In this document: piece by piece, positions 40,838 through 49,322 of the stretch
How positions within the stretch are numbered: the stretch's first letter is position 1
Layout of the letters: each line of letters starts with the position of its first letter
NCBI GenBank assembly: GCA_020025295.1
Contig: JAHHSJ010000003.1
Coordinates: 26,900-90,899 of the forward strand
Reading direction: 5' to 3'
DNA: 64,000 nucleotides
Source of the DNA: Oscillospiraceae bacterium
GTDB lineage: Bacteria; Bacillota; Clostridia; Oscillospirales; Oscillospiraceae
Notes under the pieces: model-generated
The model's database searches: none
What the model saw: only the letters and a program-made list of their open reading frames with translations
What the model was told of the DNA's origin: nothing
Made by a program: the position numbers and the translations under genes

Positions 40838-41959
40838 TCAGTGGAGATAAATCCGGGGCACTCGAGGTGCCACCGCACACATCAGTTCATAGGTAATGGT
40901 TCCGGCCGTTTCCGCCAGATCGTCCAGCGGCACACCGTCACCAAACACCGTTACCACATCACCCACCTGCACACCTTCCACATCGGTCACATCCAACATA
41001 CACATATCCATGCAGATGCGTCCGATCTGAGGAACACGCTGACCGCAAACCAGCATTTCCATTCGGTTGCTCAGGCAGCGGTGCAGTCCGTCCGCATAGC
41101 CCACAGGCACCACCGCCACCAAGCTGTCCCGCTCCAGCGTATAGGTGCGGCCATAACTGATGCAGGTTCCTTTAGGCATACGCTTCAGAGACACTACACG
41201 GCTTTTCAGTTCCATCACCGGCTGCAATTCGATTTTGCCCTCGGTGGAATGGTCCGGGTGGAGTCCGTACAGCGGAATACCGGGACGAATCATATCCAGA
41301 TGAGCCTCAGGATAGAGAATTGTGGCTGCTCCGGCACAGCAATGGCGAATGCGGAAGGTCACGCCCCTCTGCTCCAACTCAGCCAGAATGGACTGAAAAC
41401 GGCGAATCTGCATCTGGGAGTACTCCGGGCAGGTATCTGCATCGGCAAAGTGCATGAAAATACCCTCGCAGTCCAGTCCCGGCTGGCGGTACATCCGCTC
41501 CAGTGTATCGGCACAGCTTTCCACGCTGTCCTCATTGCACAGGATGCCCAGACGAGACATACCCGTGTCCACCTTCAGATGGCAGCGAACCTGCTTTCCC
41601 AGTTCGGAAGCCCGGCGAGAAAACTCTGCCGCCAGCTCCTCCTCATAAACGGTTTGCGTCACCTCAAGGAGAATCAGCTCTTCCGTGTACTCCGGATTGG
41701 TGTTGCCCAGAATCAAAATCGGCATCTGAATGCCGGCAGAACGCAGCTGCCGGGCTTCGTCCAGACAGGCCACTGCCAGATAGTCCGCTCCCAGCTCTTC
41801 CAGCTTCTTTGCCACCGCCACGGCACCGTGTCCGTAGCCGTTGGCTTTCACCAGTCCGGCAAACTTACTCTCCGGCGCCAACGCACGCAGTGCCTTGTAG
41901 TTTGCCTCCAGACGATCCAGATGGATCTCCGCCCAAGTTCTCTTTTGCAGATTATTCAT
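40838..41959 (-). CDS. alr: alanine racemase
   Basis: A 373-aa fold-type III PLP enzyme that makes D-alanine for peptidoglycan. The PLP lysine is in GLVKANGYGHGA (about 39). The second catalytic base is the tyrosine in GTCISYGRTY (about 262). Other blocks are LKVDTGMSRLG (about 128) and VPVGYADGL. Length is typical. The start ATG lies five bases after the stop of the GerS-like gene. In spore formers alanine racemase may also affect germination by removing L-alanine. Confidence 0.95.
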   Translation of the reverse strand: MNNLQKRTWAEIHLDRLEANYKALRALAPESKFAGLVKANGYGHGAVAVAKKLEELGADYLAVACLDEARQLRSAGIQMPILILGNTNPEYTEELILLEVTQTVYEEELAAEFSRRASELGKQVRCHLKVDTGMSRLGILCNEDSVESCADTLERMYRQPGLDCEGIFMHFADADTCPEYSQMQIRRFQSILAELEQRGVTFRIRHCCAGAATILYPEAHLDMIRPGIPLYGLHPDHSTEGKIELQPVMELKSRVVSLKRMPKGTCISYGRTYTLERDSLVAVVPVGYADGLHRCLSNRMEMLVCGQRVPQIGRICMDMCMLDVTDVEGVQVGDVVTVFGDGVPLDDLAETAGTITYELMCAVAPRVPRIYLH

Positions 41960-41964
41960 CTTAA

Positions 41965-42564
41965 TTAACCTTCTATCTCGCTTTGCTGTGCTGTATAAGA
42001 AAATGCGGTAAAATCAACGGTAATCACAGTTTTATCCTGCCACAGGATTTCGCCCCGGCACAGTGCGCCGCTGGTTTGATCCAGCCAGACCTGCACCCGG
42101 GACACTTCCTCCGGATGATTGGGATTGCCCAACTCCAAGAAAAGCACTTGCTTTCCGTTCAGTTCCTGCTCCTCGGCTGCGATCTCTCGCCCGGAGGCCA
42201 GCGCTTCCAGTAAAACCGGCATGGCGTCCGCCGGGGAAAGTCCGTCTCCGGAGATATGCCCTGTAGCCAAGGTCAGGTCATCATAAGTCGCAGTGCCGCT
42301 CCCCTTCTCCCAGCGATACCCGGTTCCGGCTATGGATTCCGGCTCTGTAACCTGAATCTGACCGCCCTTGGCATCGCCGTCAATGGTGACGCAATACTGA
42401 TAGACCTTATCTCCGTAGTCCGCCGTAACCTTGGCCTCCCCGGAATAAGCGGTGAGATCCCGGTAGTCCCGGCGGTATCGTTCGTGAGGTGCCTCCGCTC
42501 CCCTGCACCCGGTAAGGGTGAACAGAAGGAGGATCATCATTGGTACGAAGGCAATCCTTCGCAC
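41965..42564 (-). CDS. GerS-like lipoprotein
   Basis: A 199-aa lipoprotein with a signal peptide ending in the lipobox LTGC (about residue 20). The rest is predicted to be beta-rich, LolA/LppX-like: YRDLTAYSGEAKVTADYG, YQYCVTIDG, RVQVWLDQTSGALCRGEI and ITVDFTAFSY. Position and architecture match GerS of Clostridioides difficile, a germination lipoprotein that lies next to alr2 and works with the amidase CwlD in cortex modification. The identification rests mainly on this context. It lies six bases downstream of nnrDE and five upstream of alr, so it is part of one operon. Confidence 0.65.
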   Translation of the reverse strand: MRRIAFVPMMILLLFTLTGCRGAEAPHERYRRDYRDLTAYSGEAKVTADYGDKVYQYCVTIDGDAKGGQIQVTEPESIAGTGYRWEKGSGTATYDDLTLATGHISGDGLSPADAMPVLLEALASGREIAAEEQELNGKQVLFLELGNPNHPEEVSRVQVWLDQTSGALCRGEILWQDKTVITVDFTAFSYTAQQSEIEG

Positions 42565-42570
42565 ATCCGC

Positions 42571-44103
42571 TCACTCCAATTCCAAAAATACCTGACTGAA
42601 TCTTGTGATCAGATCGGACGGGGTCATGGCACGCTGTCCCAGCTCCTCGGCACAGAGGTCACCCGCTCTGCCGTGAATCCAGACCGCCGCAGCCGCCGCT
42701 TCTCCGATCTCCATACCCTGTGCCACAAGGCCGGTCAGGAGTCCGGCCAGCGTATCGCCGCTGCCGCCCTTTGCCATGCCGGAATTTCCGGTGGTGTTCA
42801 CAAACACCCTTCCGTCCGGACAGGCCGTCACCGTGCGATGGCCCTTGAGCACCAGCACGCAGCCGTACTTCCGGGCAAAGGCGCTTGCCGTGCCCACCCG
42901 ATCTTTTTCGGACAGGTCGCCGCCCAAGCGGGCAAACTCCCCGTCATGCGGGGTAAGCACCAGCGGCGCCGTCCGTTCTTCCAATACATCCATATGCCCG
43001 GACAGCGCATTTATACCATCCGCATCCAGCACTACCGGCAGTGAAATCCGCTTCAGCAGTTCTGCCGTCAGCCGCTCTGTTTCCTCCGAGCGGCCCAAGC
43101 CGGGGCCGATGAGCATAGCGTCGCAGGGAGCTGCTTTCGTGCAGATGGTTTCCAGCGCCGCCGTGGTGACTCTTCCCTCTCCGTCCGAAGGGAGCGGATG
43201 GGGCATGGCCTCCAGCGTTTTCATTGCCGCAATGGGGTAGATCGGTTCCGGCACGCCCAAAAACACCAAGCCGGTACCGCTGCGCACCGCTCCATGAGAA
43301 GCCAGCACCGGCGCACCGGTATAGCCTGTACTGCCGGAGAGCAGATAGCACTTGCCGAAGGTCCCCTTATGACCGTCCTCCGGACGGGCAGGCAGATGGG
43401 CTTTGACCCAATCAGCATCCACAGCGGTGATTCGTTCCGGCAATGCCTCCACCAAATCCTCCGGGATGCCAATGGAGTGAACCGTCAACATTCCCGTGGC
43501 AAGTCCGCCATCCCCCACATAATGCCCCACCTTCGGCAGGGTAAAGGTGACGGTTCGGTCCGCACTTGCGGCGCAGCCGAGGATTCGTCCGGTATCTGCC
43601 TCCACACCGGAGGCAATGTCCGCCGCCACGACTTTGGCTGTCGACCTATTTATATAATGTATGGCATCCGCTGCCACGCCCTGGACATCCGAGTGCAGCC
43701 CAATGCCGAAAATTGCATCCACCAGCAGGTCCGCATCCAAAATCAGCTGACGCTGCTGCTCCGACGCCGGGTCGAATTGCTCCAGTCGGCCGCCGCAGCC
43801 TTCCAGCCGCCGCTCCATCTCCCGGCAATCCTCCGTCATCTTCTCCCGTTTTCCGACCAGGAACGCCCGCACCTGCACGCCCTTCTCCCGAAGGAGCCGA
43901 GCCACAGCCACACCGTCGCCCCCGTTATTTCCGGGTCCGGAGAGTACAACGGCCTGTTTTCCCTCCGGTGTACCCAACAGAGAAAGACAAGCACACAAAA
44001 TTCCCTCTGCGGCCCGCTCCATCAGCAGGGTCGAAGGAATGTTTCGTCCCTGAATGGTGCCGGCATCCAACCCGCGCATTTCTTCCGCCGTTGCGATGAG
44101 CAT
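42571..44103 (-). CDS. nnr: bifunctional NAD(P)H-hydrate epimerase/dehydratase
   Basis: A 510-aa fusion of YjeF_N epimerase and YjeF_C dehydratase, which repairs hydrated NADH and NADPH. The N-terminal half has TLLMERAAEG, LSGPGNNGGDGVAVARLL and VVAADIASGVEAD. The C-terminal half has HKGTFGKCYLLSGSTGYTGA, GLVFLGVP, LVLTPHDGEFARL and the nucleotide loop GNSGMAKGGSGDTLAGLL. Order and length are normal. ATG at 44103 follows AGGAAGTG. It is the first gene of nnr-gerS-alr-(mazF), an order common in Clostridia. Confidence 0.94.
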   Translation of the reverse strand: MLIATAEEMRGLDAGTIQGRNIPSTLLMERAAEGILCACLSLLGTPEGKQAVVLSGPGNNGGDGVAVARLLREKGVQVRAFLVGKREKMTEDCREMERRLEGCGGRLEQFDPASEQQRQLILDADLLVDAIFGIGLHSDVQGVAADAIHYINRSTAKVVAADIASGVEADTGRILGCAASADRTVTFTLPKVGHYVGDGGLATGMLTVHSIGIPEDLVEALPERITAVDADWVKAHLPARPEDGHKGTFGKCYLLSGSTGYTGAPVLASHGAVRSGTGLVFLGVPEPIYPIAAMKTLEAMPHPLPSDGEGRVTTAALETICTKAAPCDAMLIGPGLGRSEETERLTAELLKRISLPVVLDADGINALSGHMDVLEERTAPLVLTPHDGEFARLGGDLSEKDRVGTASAFARKYGCVLVLKGHRTVTACPDGRVFVNTTGNSGMAKGGSGDTLAGLLTGLVAQGMEIGEAAAAAVWIHGRAGDLCAEELGQRAMTPSDLITRFSQVFLELE

Positions 44104-44263
44104 TCCACACACTTCCTTTCACAGGAGATTATACATCGTTATTTTAGCACGGCAACACGAAAAAAGAAATGCCAATTCCTGCCCTTCTCCGGCGCTCTCC
44201 CTCTATTTTTCCTCCATTCACGCTCCACACCGCCCGATTTTCCTCTTTTTCTCCTCAGAACCC

Positions 44264-44292
44264 TTGCATATCACTTCGGTTTGTGATATAAA
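44264..44292 (+). promoter_or_regulatory. sigma-A promoter of the pheST T-box operon
   Basis: TTGCAT (44264-44269) and TATAAA (44287-44292) are 17 bases apart, directly before the T-box leader. Confidence 0.8.
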
Positions 44293-44298
44293 AAGGAG

Positions 44299-44540
44299 TA
44301 GTTGCGTCGAACGGGAAAATGTCTTCCACTCCCCCATCAGAGAGCGTCTGTCACCGGCTGAAAGCAGATGCGGAGGGAACAGGACTGGTTCGCCCGGGAG
44401 CAAGCTCGGAGGAAATGCCGGGCCGATTGATGGTCGTTACCCCATCACAAGTGCGAAGCTTTGTGCTTTGAATGCGGGTGGTACCGCGGAAGGTTTGCCT
44501 TTCGTCCCAGTTGGTTTGGGATGAAGGGCTTTTATTTTTG
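44299..44540 (+). ncRNA. T-box leader responding to tRNA-Phe
   Basis: The leader begins near GGAGTAGTTG (AGTA-type loop E of stem I), has the apical AGAGAGCG and the GGCTGAAAGC region, and then the probable specifier TTC (44389-44391) followed by GCCCGGGAGC. The T-box core is AATGCGGGTGGTACCGCGG (44470-44488); its variable base is T, which pairs with the discriminator A of tRNA-Phe. The terminator stem (CCTTTCGTCCC with GGGATGAAGG) and a T-rich tail end the leader 29 bases before pheS. Uncharged tRNA-Phe should stabilise the antiterminator. Confidence 0.95.
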
Positions 44541-44568
44541 TAATTTTCACGAAAAGGAGTTTTCTGTT

Positions 44569-45612
44569 ATGAAAGAAAAACTGGCACAGATCCGCGCCGA
44601 GGCTTTGGAAGCCATCTCCAGTGTGGAAACCGCCGCTGAGCTGGACGCTCTGCGTGTGAAGTATCTGGGCAAGAAGGGTGAGCTGACCGGCGTTTTGAAG
44701 CAGATGGGCGGTCTGTCTGCCGAGGAGCGTCCTGTCATGGGTCAGCTGGCCAACGAGGTGCGTGCCGCTGTGACTGACGCCATCACCCAGCGCAGCAAGG
44801 ACATTGAAACTCTGGCTCTGGAACGCCGTCTGGCGGAAGAGGCTCTGGATGTCACCATCCCCGGTGCCGAGCGTGAGCAGGGTCACCGTCACCCCATCAA
44901 TCTGATTCTCGACGAGCTGAAGGAAATCTTCCTCGGCATGGGCTTTACCGTGGCGGAAGGTCCCGAAGTCGAGCTGGCAGAATACAACTTTACCCGTTTG
45001 AACACCGAAGAGGGGCACCCCGGCCGCGAGTGGACGGACACCTTCTACATCACTCCCGGTGATAAGGACCCCAAGAACGACGCCGTTCTGCTGCGCAGCC
45101 AGACCAGCCCCATGCAGGTGCGCACCATGGAGACTCAGAAGCCTCCCATCCGCATCATTGCTCCCGGCCGTGTGTACCGCAAGGACGAGGCCGACGCCAC
45201 CCACTCCCCCATGTTCCACCAGATCGAGGGCATGGTTGTGGACAAGGGCATCACCATGGCTGACCTGAAAGGCACTCTGAACGAGGTCATCAAGAGCCTG
45301 TACGGCGAGGACTCCGTCACCCGCTTCCGTCCCCATCACTTCCCCTTCACCGAGCCTTCCTGCGAAGTCGATGTGCAGTGCTTCGCCTGCCACGGCAAGG
45401 GCTGCAGCGTGTGCAAGGGCGAGGGCTGGATTGAGGTGCTGGGCGCCGGCATGATTCACCCCAAAGTGCTCAAGGGCTGCAACATCGACACCGATGTGTA
45501 TTCCGGCTGGGCATTCGGCATGGGCGTGGAGCGTCTTGCCATGATGCGCTACGGCATCAACAACCTCAAGCTCTGCTTCGAAAATGATGTCCGTTTCCTG
45601 GAACAGTTCTAA
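44569..45612 (+). CDS. pheS: phenylalanyl-tRNA synthetase alpha subunit
   Basis: A 347-aa catalytic subunit of the heterotetrameric PheRS. The N-terminal coiled coil (about 1-85) includes LRVKYLGKKGELTGVLKQM. Class II motif 2 is in SPMQVRTMETQKPPIRIIA and PGRVYRKDEADATH, and motif 3 in GWAFGMGVERLAMMRYGI. The zinc-like C-F-A-C-H-G-K-G-C-S-V-C stretch near 265-280 replaces the usual C-x2-C insertion. ATG at 44569 follows AAAAGGAG. A T-box leader controls it, and pheT follows 19 bases later. Confidence 0.97.
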   Translation: MKEKLAQIRAEALEAISSVETAAELDALRVKYLGKKGELTGVLKQMGGLSAEERPVMGQLANEVRAAVTDAITQRSKDIETLALERRLAEEALDVTIPGAEREQGHRHPINLILDELKEIFLGMGFTVAEGPEVELAEYNFTRLNTEEGHPGREWTDTFYITPGDKDPKNDAVLLRSQTSPMQVRTMETQKPPIRIIAPGRVYRKDEADATHSPMFHQIEGMVVDKGITMADLKGTLNEVIKSLYGEDSVTRFRPHHFPFTEPSCEVDVQCFACHGKGCSVCKGEGWIEVLGAGMIHPKVLKGCNIDTDVYSGWAFGMGVERLAMMRYGINNLKLCFENDVRFLEQF

Positions 45613-45631
45613 GTGATGGAGGCTTAACAAC

Positions 45632-48328
45632 ATGATTCTTTCCCGTAACTGGCTGAACGAATTCGTTCCCAATGTCAGCGTGGCTGATATCGACGATAAA
45701 ACCTTTTGTGAGGCACTGACCATCTCCGGCTCCAAGGTGGAGACGTTTGAGGAGCTGGGTGCCGAGATTTCCAATGTGGTGGTGGGCCGCATCACGGAGC
45801 TGACCCGTCATCCCAATTCCGACCATATGTGGATTTGCCAGATTGATGTGGGCACGGAAACCGTGCAGATCGTCACCGGCGCATGGAATGTCCATGTGGG
45901 CGATCTGGTCCCCGTGGCCAAGGACAAGTCCACCCTGCCCGGCGGTGTGAAGATCACCAAGGGCAAGCTCCGCGGTGAGCTGTCTCAGGGTATGCTCTGC
46001 GGTCTGGCTGAGCTGGGTCTGGACGAGCGTGATTTCCCCTACGGCGAGATCACCGCTGCCGCCGTGCTGAACAACTATCACCCCATCGACCCCAAGAAGC
46101 CCTCCATCGCTCCCGACATTGCCGCCGGCGACAAGATTTTCGGCAAGGTGATTGCCGCAAAGCTCACCAGCGTGGAAACCGTCTCCTTCGGCACCTACAC
46201 CGTGAAGGCGGACACCGGCGCCGGCGAAGTGGAACTGACCACCCTGTGCCGCAACCTCCACGAGGGTGATCTGGTGGCTCTGAACACCGCTTCCAACTCC
46301 ATCTGCACGCTGGCTGATCTGCATGCCGAGCAGAAGGAGTTCCCCAACTGCATTCCCGACGGCATTTTTGTGCTGAACGAGGAAGGCATCGCTCCCGGCG
46401 ACGACATCAAGCCCATCATCGGCATGGATGACCACGTGGTGGAGTTTGAAATCACCCCCAACCGTGCCGACTGCCTGTCTGTGATTGGTCTGGCCCGTGA
46501 GGCATCCGCCACCTTCAAGCAGCCCCTGAAGCTTCACACCCCCGAGGTGGAAGGCTGCGGCGGCAGCGTGATGGAGGAAATGGATGTGGAGATTGAGAAT
46601 CCCGAGCTCTGCCCCCGTTACACCGCCCGTATGGTGAAGAATGTCAAGATTGCTCCCTCTCCCAAGTGGATGCGTGAGCGTCTGCGTGCCAGCGGCGTCC
46701 GTCCCATCAACAACATTGTGGACATCACCAACTATGTCATGTTGGAGTACGGTCAGCCCATGCACGCCTTCGACTTCAGCTGTGTGGAAGGCGGCAAGCT
46801 GGTCATCCGTACCGCCCGCGAGGGTGAAACCGTGCAGACGCTGGACGGCACCGAGCGTGAACTGACCCCCTCTATGCTGTGCATCTGCGATGTGAACAAG
46901 CCCGTCTGCGTCGCCGGCGTTATGGGCGGCGCCAACTCCGAGATCGTGGGCGACACCGCCTGCGTGGTCTTTGAATCCGCTAACTTCAACGGCGTTTCCG
47001 TCCGCCGCACTGCCACCGCTCTGGGTATGCGCACTGAATCCTCCGGCCGCTACGAAAAGGGTCTGGACCCCATGAACACCTATCTGGGCGTGCAGCGTGC
47101 CTGTGAACTGGTGGAGCTGCTGGGTGCCGGTGAAGTTGTGGACGGCGTCATTGATGTGATTGCCGCTGACCGCAACCCCGTCACTGTGAAGCTGGAACCG
47201 GAGAAGGTCAACGCCCTGCTGGGCACCGACATTTCCCGAGAGGTCATGGAGGACATTCTGCTGCGTCTGGGCTTCACTCTGGATGGCGACACCATCATTG
47301 TCCCCTCTTGGAGAAGCGATGTGGAGCACTACTCCGACATTGCCGAGGAAGTGGCCCGTTTCTACGGCTACAACAACCTGCCCACCACTCTGATGCGTGG
47401 TGAGACCACCCGTGGTGGCTTCTCCCCCAAGCAGAAGGCAGAACAGCTGATCACCGCTTCCTGCCGTAGTCTGGGTTACAGCGAGATCATGACCTACTCC
47501 TTCATCTCCCCCTCCTACTACGACAAGATCCGTCTGCCCGAGGACAGCGCCCTGCGTCAGAGCATCCGCATCCTGAATCCTCTGGGTGAGGACACCTCTA
47601 TCATGCGCACCACCGCTATCCCCTCCATGCTGGAGGTTCTGGCCCGCAACGAGCACTTCCACAACAAGAAGGCTTCCCTCTACGAGCTGGCCCGCACCTA
47701 CGGCAAGCAGGAGGATACCGCCATGGCTGACGAGCGTCAGGAGCTGATTCTGGGCGCTTATGGTGAGGAAATGGACTTCTTCCAGCTCAAGGGCGATGTG
47801 GAGGCTCTGCTGAACGCCTTCCATCCCGGCGAGATCACCTATGCAGCCAACACCACCAATCCCACCTTCCATCCCGGCCGCTGTGCCACGGTGCTGGTGG
47901 GCGATCAGGCCATCGCCACCATCGGCGAAATTCATCCTCTGGTTGCAAAGAACTACGATGTGGACAGCCGGATGTATGTGGCTCAGGTGGACTTCACCAC
48001 GCTGCTCACCCTGCAGAACACCAAGATCGTCTACCGTCCCCTGCCCAAGTACCCCGCAACGACCCGTGATATTGCTGTGGTCTGCGATGCGGACATTCCC
48101 GTGGGCAGCCTGCGCTCCTGCATCTCCAAGGCAGGCGCCGGTTTGATCTCTGAGGTGGCTCTCTTCGACATCTACACCGGCAACCCCATCCCTGCCGGCA
48201 AGAAGAGCGTGGCCTTCTCCCTGAAGCTCCGTGCTGAGGATCACACCCTCACCGACAACGAGGCCGATGACGATGTGAAGGCAGTCCTTGCCGCTCTGGA
48301 ATCCCAGTTCGGCGCTGTGCTCCGCTGA
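45632..48328 (+). CDS. pheT: phenylalanyl-tRNA synthetase beta subunit (with extra OB-like segment)
   Basis: An 898-aa PheRS beta subunit, about 95-100 residues longer than the usual ~800. The N-terminal tRNA-binding OB domain (about 40-130) holds GRITELTRHPNSDHMWICQI and IVTGAWNVHVGDLVPVA. The B3/B4 editing domain begins near EFEITPNRADCLSVIGLARE, then B5, the core and the anticodon-binding ferredoxin-like C-terminus (YPATTRDIAVVCD). The added part lies at about residues 140-242; it contains KIFGKVIAAKL and LTTLCRNLHEGDLVALN, which echoes the first OB domain, suggesting a partial duplication. ATG at 45632 follows GGAGGCTTAACA. Confidence 0.95.
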   Translation: MILSRNWLNEFVPNVSVADIDDKTFCEALTISGSKVETFEELGAEISNVVVGRITELTRHPNSDHMWICQIDVGTETVQIVTGAWNVHVGDLVPVAKDKSTLPGGVKITKGKLRGELSQGMLCGLAELGLDERDFPYGEITAAAVLNNYHPIDPKKPSIAPDIAAGDKIFGKVIAAKLTSVETVSFGTYTVKADTGAGEVELTTLCRNLHEGDLVALNTASNSICTLADLHAEQKEFPNCIPDGIFVLNEEGIAPGDDIKPIIGMDDHVVEFEITPNRADCLSVIGLAREASATFKQPLKLHTPEVEGCGGSVMEEMDVEIENPELCPRYTARMVKNVKIAPSPKWMRERLRASGVRPINNIVDITNYVMLEYGQPMHAFDFSCVEGGKLVIRTAREGETVQTLDGTERELTPSMLCICDVNKPVCVAGVMGGANSEIVGDTACVVFESANFNGVSVRRTATALGMRTESSGRYEKGLDPMNTYLGVQRACELVELLGAGEVVDGVIDVIAADRNPVTVKLEPEKVNALLGTDISREVMEDILLRLGFTLDGDTIIVPSWRSDVEHYSDIAEEVARFYGYNNLPTTLMRGETTRGGFSPKQKAEQLITASCRSLGYSEIMTYSFISPSYYDKIRLPEDSALRQSIRILNPLGEDTSIMRTTAIPSMLEVLARNEHFHNKKASLYELARTYGKQEDTAMADERQELILGAYGEEMDFFQLKGDVEALLNAFHPGEITYAANTTNPTFHPGRCATVLVGDQAIATIGEIHPLVAKNYDVDSRMYVAQVDFTTLLTLQNTKIVYRPLPKYPATTRDIAVVCDADIPVGSLRSCISKAGAGLISEVALFDIYTGNPIPAGKKSVAFSLKLRAEDHTLTDNEADDDVKAVLAALESQFGAVLR

Positions 48329-48368
48329 GCGAACGCCTTTGGGCAGCATTTGAATTTGTAACAAGTCA

Positions 48369-48403
48369 AAACGGCGGCGATTCTTGGAATCGCCGCCGTT
48401 TTT
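48369..48403 (+). terminator. terminator of pheST
   Basis: AACGGCGGCGATTC with its complement around TTG, followed by TTTTCC; a strong 14-bp stem. Confidence 0.93.
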
Positions 48404-48523
48404 CCTCTTATTTCCTGCATAAATGGCTTCCTTCAAACCATACATTTTACACACCGTTTCCATTCTTATGATTTCCTTGTTTCCGGAAGCGAATGCTACT
48501 TTCTCCTTTACATTTCTTCCTTT

Positions 48524-48551
48524 TTGATGTAGAATAGTCTAAGCTTATAGT
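48524..48551 (+). promoter_or_regulatory. promoter of ireB
   Basis: TTGATG (48524-48529) and TATAGT (48546-48551) are 16 bases apart. Confidence 0.6.
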
Positions 48552-48589
48552 ATGATGTTGTCTTCGGACGGCATGAGGAGGTGTCACCA

Positions 48590-48835
48590 ATGTCTGACTA
48601 CACCCGTAGATTCGATCTTTCCTCTGACGATACTGTCGATACCAAGGAAATCCTGACGCAGGTCTATACTGCCCTTCAGCAGAAGGGTTATAACCCCATC
48701 AATCAGATCGTCGGTTACATTTTATCTGAGGATCCGACCTATATCACCAACTTCAACAACGCCCGTACTCTCATCCGTAAACTGGATCGGGACGAGCTTC
48801 TGCAGGAATTGGTGCGTCATTATCTGGGCGTCTGA
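48590..48835 (+). CDS. ireB: IreB family regulatory phosphoprotein
   Basis: An 81-aa protein of the IreB (UPF0297/YrzL) family. Typical segments are [26 protein letters not shown] (first part at about 22-41) and [21 protein letters not shown]. Near the N-terminus is the D-D-T-V stretch with the threonine that the kinase IreK phosphorylates in Enterococcus, where IreB tunes cephalosporin resistance. In many Firmicutes it precedes ruvX and a DUF1292 gene; here a terminator follows at once and neither is present. ATG at 48590 follows AGGAGGTG by six bases; the earlier GTG overlaps that site. Confidence 0.94.
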   Translation: MSDYTRRFDLSSDDTVDTKEILTQVYTALQQKGYNPINQIVGYILSEDPTYITNFNNARTLIRKLDRDELLQELVRHYLGV

Positions 48836-48852
48836 TCGAACTTATGTCAAAA

Positions 48853-48882
48853 TAGGGTCGTCCCTCATGGACGACCCTTTTC
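48853..48882 (+). terminator. terminator of ireB
   Basis: AGGGTCGTCC/GGACGACCCT with a five-base loop, then TTTTC. Confidence 0.88.
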
Positions 48883-48931
48883 ACCGTTTTTTACAACTTT
48901 TTCCAGTTCATTACACTCTGATTTCAGGGTG

Positions 48932-48960
48932 TTGACAACATTGAAACAATCTGTTACAAT
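48932..48960 (+). promoter_or_regulatory. consensus sigma-A promoter with palindromic -10
   Basis: TTGACA (48932-48937) and TACAAT (48955-48960) are 17 bases apart. The -10 is embedded in the perfect inverted repeat GTTAC-AATTA-GTAAC (48953-48967), a possible repressor site. Confidence 0.8.
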
Positions 48961-48986
48961 TAGTAACAATTCCAGGAGGTATTTCT

Positions 48987-49280
48987 ATGGCTCAGTCCAA
49001 GAAGCAGTCCCTGACCTATAAAGGTCATCCCCTTCGTCGGAAGGACAATATGATTTATTTTGGAAGCATGGCTGATTCCTATATCATCATGCTCCAGATC
49101 CTATCCACCACCAAGGTAAAGGATTTGGATGTGGCAGACAAAGTCTCCATCCAGCTCCAGCTCACCGATCCCGACCTGAAGAGCCGTGATCGTGTCGTGC
49201 GCAAAAGCGAAAAGTCCAGTCTCTATTCTGCTATGGATCTTGCAGATGTCTGGCTGCAGCGTGCACTCTCTGCTAAGTAA
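48987..49280 (+). CDS. conserved small protein, unknown function
   Basis: A 97-aa cytoplasmic protein that I do not recognise. It is basic at the N-terminus (AQSKKQSLTYKGHPLRRKDN), has a hydrophobic core segment (IYFGSMADSYIIMLQIL), a charged middle and an ordered-looking end (SLYSAMDLADVWLQRALSAK). There is no signal peptide, cysteine motif or membrane helix. It has a near-consensus promoter and an AGGAGG ribosome site, so it is probably well expressed. The cell-wall hydrolase gene follows 42 bases later with no terminator between, suggesting co-transcription. Confidence 0.75.
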   Translation: MAQSKKQSLTYKGHPLRRKDNMIYFGSMADSYIIMLQILSTTKVKDLDVADKVSIQLQLTDPDLKSRDRVVRKSEKSSLYSAMDLADVWLQRALSAK

Positions 49281-49293
49281 CGGAGTTTCCTTT

Positions 49294-49314
49294 ACCTCCT
49301 GATCGCTAGGAGGT
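49294..49314 (+). promoter_or_regulatory. hairpin that sequesters the ribosome site of the NlpC/P60 gene
   Basis: ACCTCCT (49294-49300) is the exact complement of AGGAGGT (49308-49314), the only ribosome site of the gene at 49323; the loop is GATCGCT. The 7-bp stem would hide the site unless opened by a ribosome finishing the upstream gene or by another signal. Confidence 0.6.
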
Positions 49315-49322
49315 CCCATCCA

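Noticed and set aside
45566..48463. A 965-codon open frame antisense to pheT
   Set aside because: It is the mirror of a GC-rich, strongly biased coding sequence, has no family resemblance and no ribosome site; pheT itself is certain.
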